A stretch of DNA of 64,000 nucleotides from an uncultured Candidatus Saccharibacteria bacterium (GTDB taxonomy: Bacteria; Patescibacteriota; Saccharimonadia; Saccharimonadales; Saccharimonadaceae). Within the stretch, counting starts at the first letter, position 1. Each line of letters begins with the position of its first letter. Below the pieces are notes generated by a model. That model was not told the DNA's origin, did no database searches, and worked only from the letters and a program-made list of their open reading frames with translations. This document shows positions 1-8,071 of the stretch, piece after piece. Location: assembly GCA_946414465.1 (NCBI GenBank), contig CAMKOP010000002.1, positions 62,001 through 126,000 on the forward strand, read 5' to 3'. The position numbers and the translations under genes were made by a program.

Positions 1-1
1 G

Positions 2-934
2 TTAAAACATATACATGAAGCAAATGGTTTTGTATTGTTACTCTTGATTCCAGAACAGCTATTTATGTATTTTGCTTGTGGGCAGATCTTTTTCTCATAT
101 TTAAAACAACAAAAGAATGTAGCGAAGTTTTCGGATAAGGAAATTTTACGGATATCGACAGAGCTTAATTTTGTAAACCATGCAGTACCGGCTGGGGGCG
201 TGGGGGGATTAGCATTTTTGACTTATCGGATGGCGCCGTATGGTGTAAGTGCAGGGCAGGCATCTTTTCTATATATTTTTAGATATGCAGTAACAACGGT
301 GATTAACTATGCGCAGGCTTTGATTGCAATTTTGGTGTTACTAGCGCTTGGTTTAATTTCACCTGAGGCGAAATGGATTATTCCGGTGTCTTTGCTAATG
401 AATATGGGGGTTTTAGCGTTTCTTGGTTTGGTGGTGTATGTAGCGAGTAGCAAGAAAAGAATTGAGTTTTTTTCGAAAACAGTTTCGCAGGCTTTGAATG
501 GAGCGGTGAAGTTAGTGACATTTGGTCACAGAAAATATGTCATTAGATACGATAAAATTAATGCGTATTTTGCAGATATTCATGAGAGTGTAAAAATTGC
601 GAAGAAGAATAAAAAACTACTGAAAAAACCGGCGCTGTGGGGGCTCATATATAGTTTTTGCGAGATTGGTACGTATTGGATTGTGGCGATTTCATTAGGT
701 CGGCCAGAACTTTTGCCATTTATTATGGTGGGTGAGGCGATTGGATCGGTGTTTGATGGGATTGTGCCGTATGGGCTGTATGAGCTTGGGATGGCGGGTG
801 TGATGATTGCTCTCGGAGTAGATTTTCCGACGGCGACGATCATTACGGTGATGACGAGAGTGATTACTTTGTTATTTACGATTGCGTCGGGTTCGATTCC
901 GTATTATGATGCGATTCGAGGTAAAGATGAATAG
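2..934 (+). CDS. UPF0104 / lysylphosphatidylglycerol synthase-like membrane protein (5' partial)
   Basis: The reading frame is open to the left window edge, so the gene starts upstream. An internal TTG at 35 could pass for a start, but the residues before it continue the same hydrophobic character. The visible part is a polytopic membrane protein with about six hydrophobic segments, separated by a basic cytoplasmic loop near residues 150-205. The glycine-rich ending with EAIGSVFDGIVPYGLYELG resembles the flippase-like transmembrane domain found in lysylphosphatidylglycerol synthases (UPF0104). No aminoacyl-transferase domain follows, so lipid aminoacylation cannot be claimed. The stop overlaps the start of xseA by 8 nt, which suggests cotranscription. 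Family assignment is by overall pattern and is moderate. Confidence 0.6.
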   Translation, partial: LKHIHEANGFVLLLLIPEQLFMYFACGQIFFSYLKQQKNVAKFSDKEILRISTELNFVNHAVPAGGVGGLAFLTYRMAPYGVSAGQASFLYIFRYAVTTVINYAQALIAILVLLALGLISPEAKWIIPVSLLMNMGVLAFLGLVVYVASSKKRIEFFSKTVSQALNGAVKLVTFGHRKYVIRYDKINAYFADIHESVKIAKKNKKLLKKPALWGLIYSFCEIGTYWIVAISLGRPELLPFIMVGEAIGSVFDGIVPYGLYELGMAGVMIALGVDFPTATIITVMTRVITLLFTIASGSIPYYDAIRGKDE

Positions 935-2081
935 TATGACGCCGACAGAGTTTATCGGCGTGGTAAATCAGACACTTGAATATGCGTATGCGCCGGTGAT
1001 GATTACTGGTGAAGTGGCGAGTTTTAAGGTAAATCAGAATAAATGGGTATTTTTTGATCTTAAAGATGAAGAGTCGAGCGTGTCTTGTTTTATGACTTTG
1101 TGGTCGCTTCGAATTCCGTTGGAAGACGGGATGAAGGTGGTAGTGAGAGCAGCGCCGAAGTTAACAAAATGGGGTAAGTTTTCTTTGACGGTGGATGCAA
1201 TACAGCCGGTGGGGGAGGGAAGTTTGAAAAAAGCCTATGAGTTGCTCAAGAAAAAATTAACAGCTGAGGGACTGTTTGATAAGGCGAAAAAGCGTGAACT
1301 ACCTGTGGATTTAACACATCTTGGCGTGATATCATCTACACAGGCAGCGGGATATGCGGATTTTGTGAAAATCTTGAATGCGAGATGGGGTGGGATAAAA
1401 GTTGAAGTTGCGCATACTCAAGTGCAGGGATTGGATGCACCGGATCAAATAATACGGGCTTTGAAGTATTTTAATGAACGAGGCGACGTACAGGTGATTG
1501 CGATTTTGCGTGGTGGGGGAAGTGCGGATGATTTGTCGTGTTTTAATGATGAAGCTTTGGTGCGAGAGATTGCGGCGAGTCGGATACCGGTGATTACGGG
1601 GATTGGGCATGAAGTGGATGAATCGTTGTGTGATTTAGTTGCAGACGTGAGGGCATCAACACCGTCAAATGCGGCAGAGATGTTGACACGGGATAGGGCA
1701 GCAGAAAGTGCTAAAGTGGAAAAAATGATGAGACAAGCAAAACAGGCGATGATGCAGGAAATCGAAAAGGCGAAGGCTAATAATGCTGGGGCGGTTTTGC
1801 AGATTGCAAAAGGGATACTAAATAAATATATTGAGCCTATGAGAGAGGCGAATCGGGAAAAACTAATTAAGGCAGTTGATAGAATTAGAGAAGAATACAA
1901 TAGAATGACGGATGAATTGCGACATAAAGCAAAATTGCTTGAGGCACTAAATCCAGAAAAAGTCTTAAGTCAAGGCTATGCGATCTTGTCTGGTAAAATA
2001 TCGCCGGGTGAGATGATTGGAATTACGACTTCTAGACAAGAGATTGAAGCAGTAATTAAAAATGTTAAGGAAAGGAAATAA
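927..2081 (+). CDS. xseA: Exodeoxyribonuclease VII large subunit
   Basis: Catalytic subunit of exonuclease VII, which degrades single-stranded DNA to oligonucleotides in repair and recombination. An N-terminal OB-fold (about residues 5-95, containing GEVASFKV and VFFDLKDE) is followed by the catalytic core with GVISSTQAAGYADF, RGGGSADDL and GIGHEVDESLCDLVAD, then a coiled-coil region. The 384-aa length is somewhat short for the family. The start is placed at ATG 927 because a GAGGT Shine-Dalgarno lies at 918-922; the open frame extends upstream only inside the preceding gene. The stop is directly followed by xseB, the usual partner order. Confidence 0.93.
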   Translation: MNSMTPTEFIGVVNQTLEYAYAPVMITGEVASFKVNQNKWVFFDLKDEESSVSCFMTLWSLRIPLEDGMKVVVRAAPKLTKWGKFSLTVDAIQPVGEGSLKKAYELLKKKLTAEGLFDKAKKRELPVDLTHLGVISSTQAAGYADFVKILNARWGGIKVEVAHTQVQGLDAPDQIIRALKYFNERGDVQVIAILRGGGSADDLSCFNDEALVREIAASRIPVITGIGHEVDESLCDLVADVRASTPSNAAEMLTRDRAAESAKVEKMMRQAKQAMMQEIEKAKANNAGAVLQIAKGILNKYIEPMREANREKLIKAVDRIREEYNRMTDELRHKAKLLEALNPEKVLSQGYAILSGKISPGEMIGITTSRQEIEAVIKNVKERK

Positions 2082-2282
2082 ATGGCGGAAAAAAGTTTGA
2101 ATCAGAAAATTGAAGAATTGGATGGAAAAGTGGAATGGTTTTACTCGGATGAATTTAAACTGGAAGAAGCAGTGAATAAATATAAGGATGCGGCTCATCT
2201 GGCGCGTGAGATTGAGAAGGATTTGGATGAATTAAAAAATGAAATTGAGGTTTTGTCGAAAGATTTTAGTAAAAAAGACTAG
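2082..2282 (+). CDS. xseB: Exodeoxyribonuclease VII small subunit
   Basis: A 66-residue acidic helical protein whose start follows the xseA stop without a gap, with an AAGGAAAGG Shine-Dalgarno in the xseA 3' end. XseB subunits are small helical proteins that bind the coiled coil of XseA. The sequence (LNQKIEELDGKVEWFYSDE, then LEEAVNKYKDAAHLAREIE) has the family's two-helix pattern, and size and position agree. It probably forms an operon with xseA and the upstream membrane protein. Confidence 0.85.
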   Translation: MAEKSLNQKIEELDGKVEWFYSDEFKLEEAVNKYKDAAHLAREIEKDLDELKNEIEVLSKDFSKKD

Positions 2283-2330
2283 ACAACTAACCATAAGCAT
2301 GATATGATTATGATGTAAAAAGGTTAACAC

Positions 2331-4340
2331 ATGAAAAATAGAAACGTTATTTTGCAAAGTAGAAAGAGTTCGGGCTTGTTTTTGGTATTTGGTATGATGT
2401 TGTTATCTTTTATGATGGCTCATAATGTTTCTGCTTCATCCTACACCCTCACCCTCACTTCCTCCGGTTCACAAAGCATAGATATATCAGCCAGTGCTGG
2501 TACAGCTATTAGCAGTGATGCTATCAATGTAGCTACGACTTGTAGATATGGCTATAACTTTACTATTAATACATCAGTTAGTGATAATAACTTATATCTA
2601 GGTGGTGATAGTTCTAATAATACAGAAGGAACCTATTTCTCACCTACAGATGGTACTACCGCCCTTAATGCTACTACTAACAAATGGGGATACTATTATA
2701 ATGCAAGTACTGCTCCTACTAACACTAGTGTATTCTCACCAGTACCTACACTATCTAGCCCTGCTACAGTAAGAACACCACTCACTACTCCAGCCTCTTC
2801 TGATATTAATGATAATTTTAATATCTACTATGGTGTATCATCTGCTCCTACTATGGCTAAGGGTACTTATAAGATGATACCTGATATTAATAATTCTAAT
2901 AATGATGGTACTATTGTTTATACTGCTACAATTGCTAATGAATGTCTACGATATACCGTTCAGTTTGATCCTACAGGTACTAATATGGGTACTTCTATTA
3001 CTGGTACTGGCACTGTAGATGATCAGACTATGTATGAAGGAATATCTGCTAACCTTACTAATAGCTACTTTACTGGACCTACTGTTGGTAGTACTACCTA
3101 TTACTTTGCTGGATGGAATACCGCACAAGATGGGAGTGGCACTGCATACACAAGAGGACAATCAGTTACTGACCTTATTACAGCTGGTAATACGATTACT
3201 CTTTATGCACAGTGGACGGATTGCCCAGCTAATAGAATTTGTTATGATGCTAATGTGTCTAATCCAAATGATGTAGAAGGTGAAATGGGTGATCAAACAA
3301 TATCAAGTTCAGCTACGTCAGTTATACTTTATGCTCCTAACTTTAGTAGAGCTGATTATGGCTTTCTTGCTTGGAATACTAAAGCAGATGGTACTGGTAT
3401 AAATTACGGCCCACAATCAACCGTAGAGTTTAATGCTGGAGCTTATGGTGGTGGTGGGTTAAAGCTTTACGCTAAATGGATAGCAAGTGCTGGTAATATG
3501 CAAAGTTGGACTGGATGTTCTAGTATGAATATTGGGGATGTAACAGCTCGTAAAGATACCAGGGATAATAATGTCTATGCTATTGCTAAACTTGCCGATG
3601 GCAAATGCTGGATGATAGAAAACTTGAGATTAGCGGATAAAGACAGTAGTAATAACGATATTATTTTAAGCTCATCTAACACTCATAATCCATCTCTTCC
3701 TCTCACTAACTCTTGGTGGTATAGTTCAGCTAATGATAATGATACTAAACCAACTTCTAACCATCTCTCAGCCTCAGTAGACCCCACTCAAACTGCTTGG
3801 TGTAGTGTCTATATGTCGGCTACTAACTGTATTGACCAATCCATGCTTAACACTGATAATACTACTTTATTCACTAACAACGTTGCTTCTAGCTATAGTG
3901 CAGGAAGCAATGTCTACAGTTATGGTAACTATTATAACTGGTATTCAGCTACAGCGGGTCATGGTAGGTATAGTAGTAGTAGTGGTTTTAATGCTTCAGG
4001 TGATATCTGTCCAGCTGGTTGGCATTTACCAACAGGCAAAGATGCTACGAGTGAATTTGGTGTTCTAGATCTTGCTCTAGGTGGTACAGGGCAAGGTGCA
4101 TCTGGAAATGCTGGGAAGGTCTTGTCAAAGACATATCGTTCGTACCCAAATAACTTTATTTTGTCTGGTGGTTTGAGCGGTTCATCGATTAACAACCGTA
4201 ATTCAAGCGGGACTTATTGGTCTGCTTCTTCAAATGCTCTGTATTATAATTACAACTGGTATATAACGGCTTCGCAGGCCACACCAAGCGTCCACTATAA
4301 GCACCCTGGGAGGTCGGTGCGTTGTATCGCTGGGACATAA
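2331..4340 (+). CDS. Secreted FISUMP-domain surface protein with InlB-type repeats
   Basis: A 669-aa exported protein. Residues 1-36 form a signal peptide ending near VSASS. An N-terminal beta-rich region follows, then two InlB B-repeat-like modules (about 208-295 ending LYAQW, and 340-384 with YGFLAWNTKADGTG ending LYAKW). The C-terminal domain (about 402-668) matches the Fibrobacter succinogenes major paralogous domain (FISUMP): DNNVYAIAKLADGKCWM, GDICPAGWHLPTG, TYWSAS, SVRCIAG. Such proteins are thought to be surface-exposed and C-type-lectin-like; the ligand is unknown. No sorting motif or C-terminal membrane anchor is visible. The coding strand is unusually poor in G until about 4110, then returns to local composition. 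Two paralogues lie at 12765 and 32169. Confidence 0.8.
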   Translation: MKNRNVILQSRKSSGLFLVFGMMLLSFMMAHNVSASSYTLTLTSSGSQSIDISASAGTAISSDAINVATTCRYGYNFTINTSVSDNNLYLGGDSSNNTEGTYFSPTDGTTALNATTNKWGYYYNASTAPTNTSVFSPVPTLSSPATVRTPLTTPASSDINDNFNIYYGVSSAPTMAKGTYKMIPDINNSNNDGTIVYTATIANECLRYTVQFDPTGTNMGTSITGTGTVDDQTMYEGISANLTNSYFTGPTVGSTTYYFAGWNTAQDGSGTAYTRGQSVTDLITAGNTITLYAQWTDCPANRICYDANVSNPNDVEGEMGDQTISSSATSVILYAPNFSRADYGFLAWNTKADGTGINYGPQSTVEFNAGAYGGGGLKLYAKWIASAGNMQSWTGCSSMNIGDVTARKDTRDNNVYAIAKLADGKCWMIENLRLADKDSSNNDIILSSSNTHNPSLPLTNSWWYSSANDNDTKPTSNHLSASVDPTQTAWCSVYMSATNCIDQSMLNTDNTTLFTNNVASSYSAGSNVYSYGNYYNWYSATAGHGRYSSSSGFNASGDICPAGWHLPTGKDATSEFGVLDLALGGTGQGASGNAGKVLSKTYRSYPNNFILSGGLSGSSINNRNSSGTYWSASSNALYYNYNWYITASQATPSVHYKHPGRSVRCIAGT

Positions 4341-4357
4341 TGTGATATAATATACTT

Positions 4358-5161
4358 ATGGATAATTCAAATATGCCACCAATTCAACCAACACAATCGA
4401 TGCCGCCTATACAAACGGCGCAGCCAATGCAGCCGACGGGACAATTTCAAACTGGGCCGAATGGTATGCCGATGGTGCAACAAGTGCAGGTAATGCCGGA
4501 ACAGAAAAAAGATATTGCTGGGCTAATTAAGACTATCGTGATAATCATTGTCTCACTGATCGCAGTGACTTTTATCGGACTATTTATCTGGATGATGACC
4601 GAAAAGAATGCAGTGCAGTCAGATGTTGATGAGCAAATCAGAAGAGCTACGGCTGAGGCGCGCGATGAGCAGTCATCTAAAATGGAAGCTGAATTTTTGG
4701 AACGTGAAAAATACCCGTACAAGACATTTTCTGGTCCTGAGGATTACGGTAAATTAACTTTCCAGTATCCAAAGACTTGGAGTGTCTATATTGAGCAGGC
4801 TGCGACTCAGGGTGGTGATTTTAAGGCTTATTTCAATCCTGAACAAGTGAATGCAGTAGGTAAAGATACTTTGAATGCACTTCGGGTGACGATTTTGAAT
4901 AAAAGTTTTGATGAAGTAACGGCAGATTATCAAAAGGATATGGAAAAGAAGGATGCTAATCTTACTATGGAGGCAGTTAATATCGGCTCGGATGGGGCAA
5001 CTCAGGCGAATCGATATACTGGTACGATTCCTGGTACAGAATTTTCAGGATATATCATAACGTTTAGAATTCGTGATAAAACAGTAGTATTGCAAACTGA
5101 TTCGGTCAATTTTAAGGATGAATTTGACAAATTACTTGGTACGGTGACCTACAACAAATAG
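4358..5161 (+). CDS. Single-pass membrane protein with Pro/Gln-rich N-terminus, unknown function
   Basis: A 267-aa protein. The first 45 residues are a Pro/Gln/Met-rich cytoplasmic tail, followed by one transmembrane helix (about 55-80), a charged helical stretch (88-115) and an extracytoplasmic domain of about 150 residues (YPKTWSVYIEQ, TILNKSFDEVTADY). The C-terminal part loosely resembles PsbP-like lipoprotein folds, but I cannot name a family. A TATAAT box at 4346-4351 ends 6 nt before the ATG, so the mRNA is probably leaderless and independent of the upstream FISUMP gene. Genes at 7486, 53905 and 59589 share the tail, one helix, external domain architecture. Confidence 0.65.
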   Translation: MDNSNMPPIQPTQSMPPIQTAQPMQPTGQFQTGPNGMPMVQQVQVMPEQKKDIAGLIKTIVIIIVSLIAVTFIGLFIWMMTEKNAVQSDVDEQIRRATAEARDEQSSKMEAEFLEREKYPYKTFSGPEDYGKLTFQYPKTWSVYIEQAATQGGDFKAYFNPEQVNAVGKDTLNALRVTILNKSFDEVTADYQKDMEKKDANLTMEAVNIGSDGATQANRYTGTIPGTEFSGYIITFRIRDKTVVLQTDSVNFKDEFDKLLGTVTYNK

Positions 5162-5181
5162 ATTCGTGTTATAATGGGGGT

Positions 5182-5880
5182 ATGGATGTGGAGGTTGATG
5201 GGATTTTGGTGGCGGCACATGAGCTGAAGGCACCTTTGGCGGTGCTGAGACAGTTAGCTTTGTCGTTTGATGAAATGAATGATACGAACGAACATATTCG
5301 TAGTGAGATGGTGAGTGTTTCAGAGAGAGCGATCAAACAGGTGAATGATTTGATAAAAGTGAGACGTCTCGAAGATGGTTTATTTGAAATGGAGCCGGTG
5401 GCGGTGCGAGCAGTTTGTGATGCAGTGACGCGTGAATTGAATTACCTCTTTAAGGGTGAACGGAAAGGACTATTCGTTAGATATTCTAATCGAGTGAAAC
5501 TGGTGACGGCAAATAGGGATTTACTATATAGTGTAGTGTATAATTTTTTATTGAATGCGATACATTATTCTAGTGCTGAAACAAGGGCGGAATTGGTGGT
5601 AAAAGATTATCATGGTATGGTACAGGTGAAAATTCGTGATTATGGCCCAGCTTTGCCGATAGATGTGTGGCGTGAAATGAAAAGAGGGTTCGTGCGTAAA
5701 CCGACTTCGATTGCGATGCGGCCTGGCTCGTCTGGACTGGGACTTTTTATCGCATCAAGGTTTTCGCGTTATATGCATGCGGAGGTGGGAGCAGTGCGAC
5801 ACCGTGACGGGACGAGTTTTTATATAAATTTACCAATTTCTAAACAGATGAGTATGTTTGATTATGATTTTTATAATTGA
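5182..5880 (+). CDS. Soluble sensor histidine kinase
   Basis: A 232-aa kinase core without membrane segments or an input domain. The H-box HELKAPLAVL (His13) sits at the very N-terminus. A dimerisation helix follows, then a HATPase domain with N-box NFLLNAIHYS, G1 box DYGPALP and G2 box GSSGLGLFIAS. It should autophosphorylate on His13 and pass phosphate to the response regulator encoded next, whose start overlaps this gene by 17 nt. The lack of a sensor region suggests a cytoplasmic signal or a partner sensor. TATAAT at 5170-5175 ends 6 nt before the ATG (leaderless). The signal and targets are unknown. Confidence 0.85.
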   Translation: MDVEVDGILVAAHELKAPLAVLRQLALSFDEMNDTNEHIRSEMVSVSERAIKQVNDLIKVRRLEDGLFEMEPVAVRAVCDAVTRELNYLFKGERKGLFVRYSNRVKLVTANRDLLYSVVYNFLLNAIHYSSAETRAELVVKDYHGMVQVKIRDYGPALPIDVWREMKRGFVRKPTSIAMRPGSSGLGLFIASRFSRYMHAEVGAVRHRDGTSFYINLPISKQMSMFDYDFYN

Positions 5881-6217
5881 AGATGACAAAGTAATGGCTG
5901 AATGTATTATGCGAGCATGTCTTGGTTATGATGTACGGGTGTTTTCCAACGCGATTGAAGCGATGGGAGAGATTAGTAATAATATAATACCTGAATTAAT
6001 TTTTTTGGATATTATGCTTGATGGGCCGGATGGTTTTACTTTTCTGAATGAATTAGTATCGTATACTGACACGGCAAATATTCCGATTGTTATAGTGTCG
6101 TCACTTGATTTTGATAACGTTGATTTATCGATTTATGGTGTAGTAGGGGTATTAAATAAGGACACGATGGTGCCTGAGGATATTAAAAGATATGCAAAAG
6201 AGTACTGCGGTAAATAA
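5864..6217 (+). CDS. Stand-alone response regulator receiver protein
   Basis: A 117-aa single receiver domain with the acidic pocket IIEDD, phospho-acceptor Asp49 in FLDIMLDGPDG, the conserved Ser in VIVSS and Lys in LNKD. There is no output domain, so it probably acts by protein-protein interaction or within a phosphorelay. The ATG at 5864 is preferred over an in-frame TTG at 5858. It overlaps the kinase gene by 17 nt and recO by 26 nt, so the three genes look translationally coupled. Confidence 0.85.
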   Translation: MIFIIEDDKVMAECIMRACLGYDVRVFSNAIEAMGEISNNIIPELIFLDIMLDGPDGFTFLNELVSYTDTANIPIVIVSSLDFDNVDLSIYGVVGVLNKDTMVPEDIKRYAKEYCGK

Positions 6218-6884
6218 AGATATACGTACACAAGGTTTTGTACTTAAGCGCACGAATTATGGTGAAGCGGATAGAATTTTGAATATTATTACTCCACTTG
6301 GTAAATATGCGGTGATAGCAAAAAGTGTACGGAAGTCAAGATCAAAACTAGCAGGAAGTATTGAGATGTTCTCTTTGATTGATTTTAATATCCATCAAGG
6401 TCGGTCGGAGTTTGGCGTGGTGACGGGGGCTAAGATGCTGGAATATTATGGTGAGATTTTGCATGATTATCGGCGGATGGAACTTGCTGGAATGATTTTG
6501 AAGAAAATAAGTCAGGCGGCGGAGAGTGCGAGTTCAGAGGAATATTTTGATATCACAAAACAATGCTTATTTGGTTTGAACGCTGGATGGAATCCGGATT
6601 TGATTGAAGCGTGGTTTTTATTGCATTTGATGCGAGCGATGGGGGAAGAGATGAATTTGTATCGTGATAATATGGGGAATAAATTGATTGAAGGACAAAA
6701 CTATACATTTGATTTTACGGCGTCAGCGTTTGTAGTGGATGGCAGAGGGGAATTTGGTACGAATAAAATAAAGATGTTGAGGCTTCTTGCTACGGCTAAA
6801 CTAAGTGTGGTGGTAAAGGTAAAGATAGAGGATTTGATGTTTCAGAATATTTTAGATTTGGTGCGTGTAGTGGCCCGTGTTTAA
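6192..6884 (+). CDS. recO: DNA repair protein RecO
   Basis: RecO helps load RecA onto SSB-coated single-stranded DNA. The 230-aa protein has the N-terminal OB-fold signature QGFVLKRTNYGEADRILNIITPLGKYAVIAKSVRKSRSKLAGSIEMF split over residues 14-60, and a helical C-terminal domain. The Cys4 zinc motif found in many RecO proteins is missing, as in some other lineages. The start lies inside the response-regulator gene (26-nt overlap), an odd association between signalling and recombination genes. Length and N-terminal pattern fit the family well. Confidence 0.88.
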   Translation: MQKSTAVNKDIRTQGFVLKRTNYGEADRILNIITPLGKYAVIAKSVRKSRSKLAGSIEMFSLIDFNIHQGRSEFGVVTGAKMLEYYGEILHDYRRMELAGMILKKISQAAESASSEEYFDITKQCLFGLNAGWNPDLIEAWFLLHLMRAMGEEMNLYRDNMGNKLIEGQNYTFDFTASAFVVDGRGEFGTNKIKMLRLLATAKLSVVVKVKIEDLMFQNILDLVRVVARV

Positions 6885-6921
6885 ATATGTTATAATAGGT
6901 AAATAACAAAAAGGAGATATT

Positions 6922-7446
6922 ATGGCAGATTTTAATAAAATCTTGACGCCGGGGGATTATAAAAAAGGTGAACTAAATGTAGTGATTGAAATTCCGACTG
7001 GTTCTAATCATAAGATTGAATGGGATCGTGAGCACGCTTGTTTTATGCTAGATAGAGTCGAGCCGATGGCTTTTGCAAAGCCTTGCAATTATGGGTTTAT
7101 TCCTCAGACGCTAGATGAAGATGGTGATGAGCTTGATGTATTGATGATTACTGACCAGCCACTTACGACTGGGATTTGGATGAAGGCTCGCATACTTGGT
7201 GTGATGAAATTTGTAGATGGTGGTGAAGTCGACGATAAAATTATTTGTGTGCCGGATGATGATCGTAACAATGGCGATGCTTATAAGACTTTGGAAGATT
7301 TGCCGGCTCAGACTCTGAAACAAATTGAATTCCATTTTAATCATTATAAGGATTTGAAGAAACCTGGTACTACTGAAGTAAAAGCTTTTGAGGGAATAGA
7401 AGAGGCGAAGAAAGTAATCGAAGCGGCGATTAAGAGATTTAAGTAA
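6922..7446 (+). CDS. ppa: Inorganic pyrophosphatase (family I)
   Basis: Hydrolyses pyrophosphate to orthophosphate, driving biosynthetic reactions forward. The 174-aa protein carries the family I signature DEDGDELDVLMIT with its metal-binding aspartates, NYGFIPQTL at the active site and HYKDLKKPG near the C-terminus. Size is typical of the bacterial hexameric enzyme. The start has an AAGGAG Shine-Dalgarno 6 nt upstream, and a TATAAT-type promoter (TGTTATAAT around 6890) lies in the gap after recO. A bidirectional terminator follows. Confidence 0.95.
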   Translation: MADFNKILTPGDYKKGELNVVIEIPTGSNHKIEWDREHACFMLDRVEPMAFAKPCNYGFIPQTLDEDGDELDVLMITDQPLTTGIWMKARILGVMKFVDGGEVDDKIICVPDDDRNNGDAYKTLEDLPAQTLKQIEFHFNHYKDLKKPGTTEVKAFEGIEEAKKVIEAAIKRFK

Positions 7447-7451
7447 TAATC

Positions 7452-7479
7452 AAAAAACCTCCCCTAAGGGAGGTTTTTT
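7452..7479. terminator. Bidirectional rho-independent terminator
   Basis: AAAAAACCTCCC, a four-base loop and GGGAGGTTTTTT form a perfect hairpin with T-runs on both strands, between ppa (+) and the convergent membrane-protein gene (-). Confidence 0.9.
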
Positions 7480-7485
7480 GATGTC

Positions 7486-8034
7486 TTACTCTTCGTCTTC
7501 GGTGGTTTCGGCTTCAATGTCTTCTATGTCGACATTTTCGGAATTGTTATCACCACCCATGTTTTTGAGCATTTCCATGAACTCAATTTGTTGTTTAACG
7601 TCAGAGGCGGTCATGTCTTCGTATTCCTCTTTGTCTGCGGTGACAATGATGTATTTACCGTTGAGCTCAGCTTGTTCGATGCCTTCTTCACCGGATGTCT
7701 TCATTTCTTCGAATGCTTTTTTAGCAGTGTCGGCATCAGCGTATTCTACATAGCTTTTCATGCCGGTAATTTCGTCACCAGAATAGGTATAGACGATGTG
7801 GGTTTTAACAGGTACATATTTTTGATCTTCTGTGTCGATGTCCATTGTTTCGGTGTCGACAGTGAGAACGTATTTGGTGTCGTCAGATTTGAAAAAGTCA
7901 TCGCTAATTGCGTTGTTATTACGAACGATGAATACGACTGCTATTGCGATAGCAATAATTGCCACTGCTACTGCTGCGCAGATGCAGATGATTAAGTTTT
8001 TATTATCTTTTTTCTTCCTAGCTTTATTAGCCAT
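7486..8034 (-). CDS. Single-pass membrane protein, unknown function
   Basis: A 182-aa protein with a Lys-rich cytoplasmic start, one transmembrane helix (about 14-37, alternating Ile/Ala/Val), an external domain of about 105 residues and an acidic Glu/Asp tail. I do not recognise a family; DUF1307-like lipoprotein domains have a similar size and charge but that is only a guess. The start has an AAAGGAG Shine-Dalgarno, and TGCTAAAAT in the 37-bp gap after glyS can serve as a private -10 element. Confidence 0.6.
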   Translation of the reverse strand: MANKARKKKDNKNLIICICAAVAVAIIAIAIAVVFIVRNNNAISDDFFKSDDTKYVLTVDTETMDIDTEDQKYVPVKTHIVYTYSGDEITGMKSYVEYADADTAKKAFEEMKTSGEEGIEQAELNGKYIIVTADKEEYEDMTASDVKQQIEFMEMLKNMGGDNNSENVDIEDIEAETTEDEE

Positions 8035-8071
8035 AAAAATCTCCTTTTATGGTTTCATTTTAGCATGAGTA

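Noticed and set aside
1445..1900. 151-aa antisense frame inside xseA
   Set aside because: Fully shadows a conserved gene, and its composition is that of the complementary strand of helical coding DNA.
4118..4340. 3' end of the FISUMP gene at 2331 as a second DGR variable region
   Set aside because: It shares the constant end but differs from 33751-33926 at many non-adenine and synonymous positions and lacks the dense AAC-derived codons. It may be an old or inactive target.
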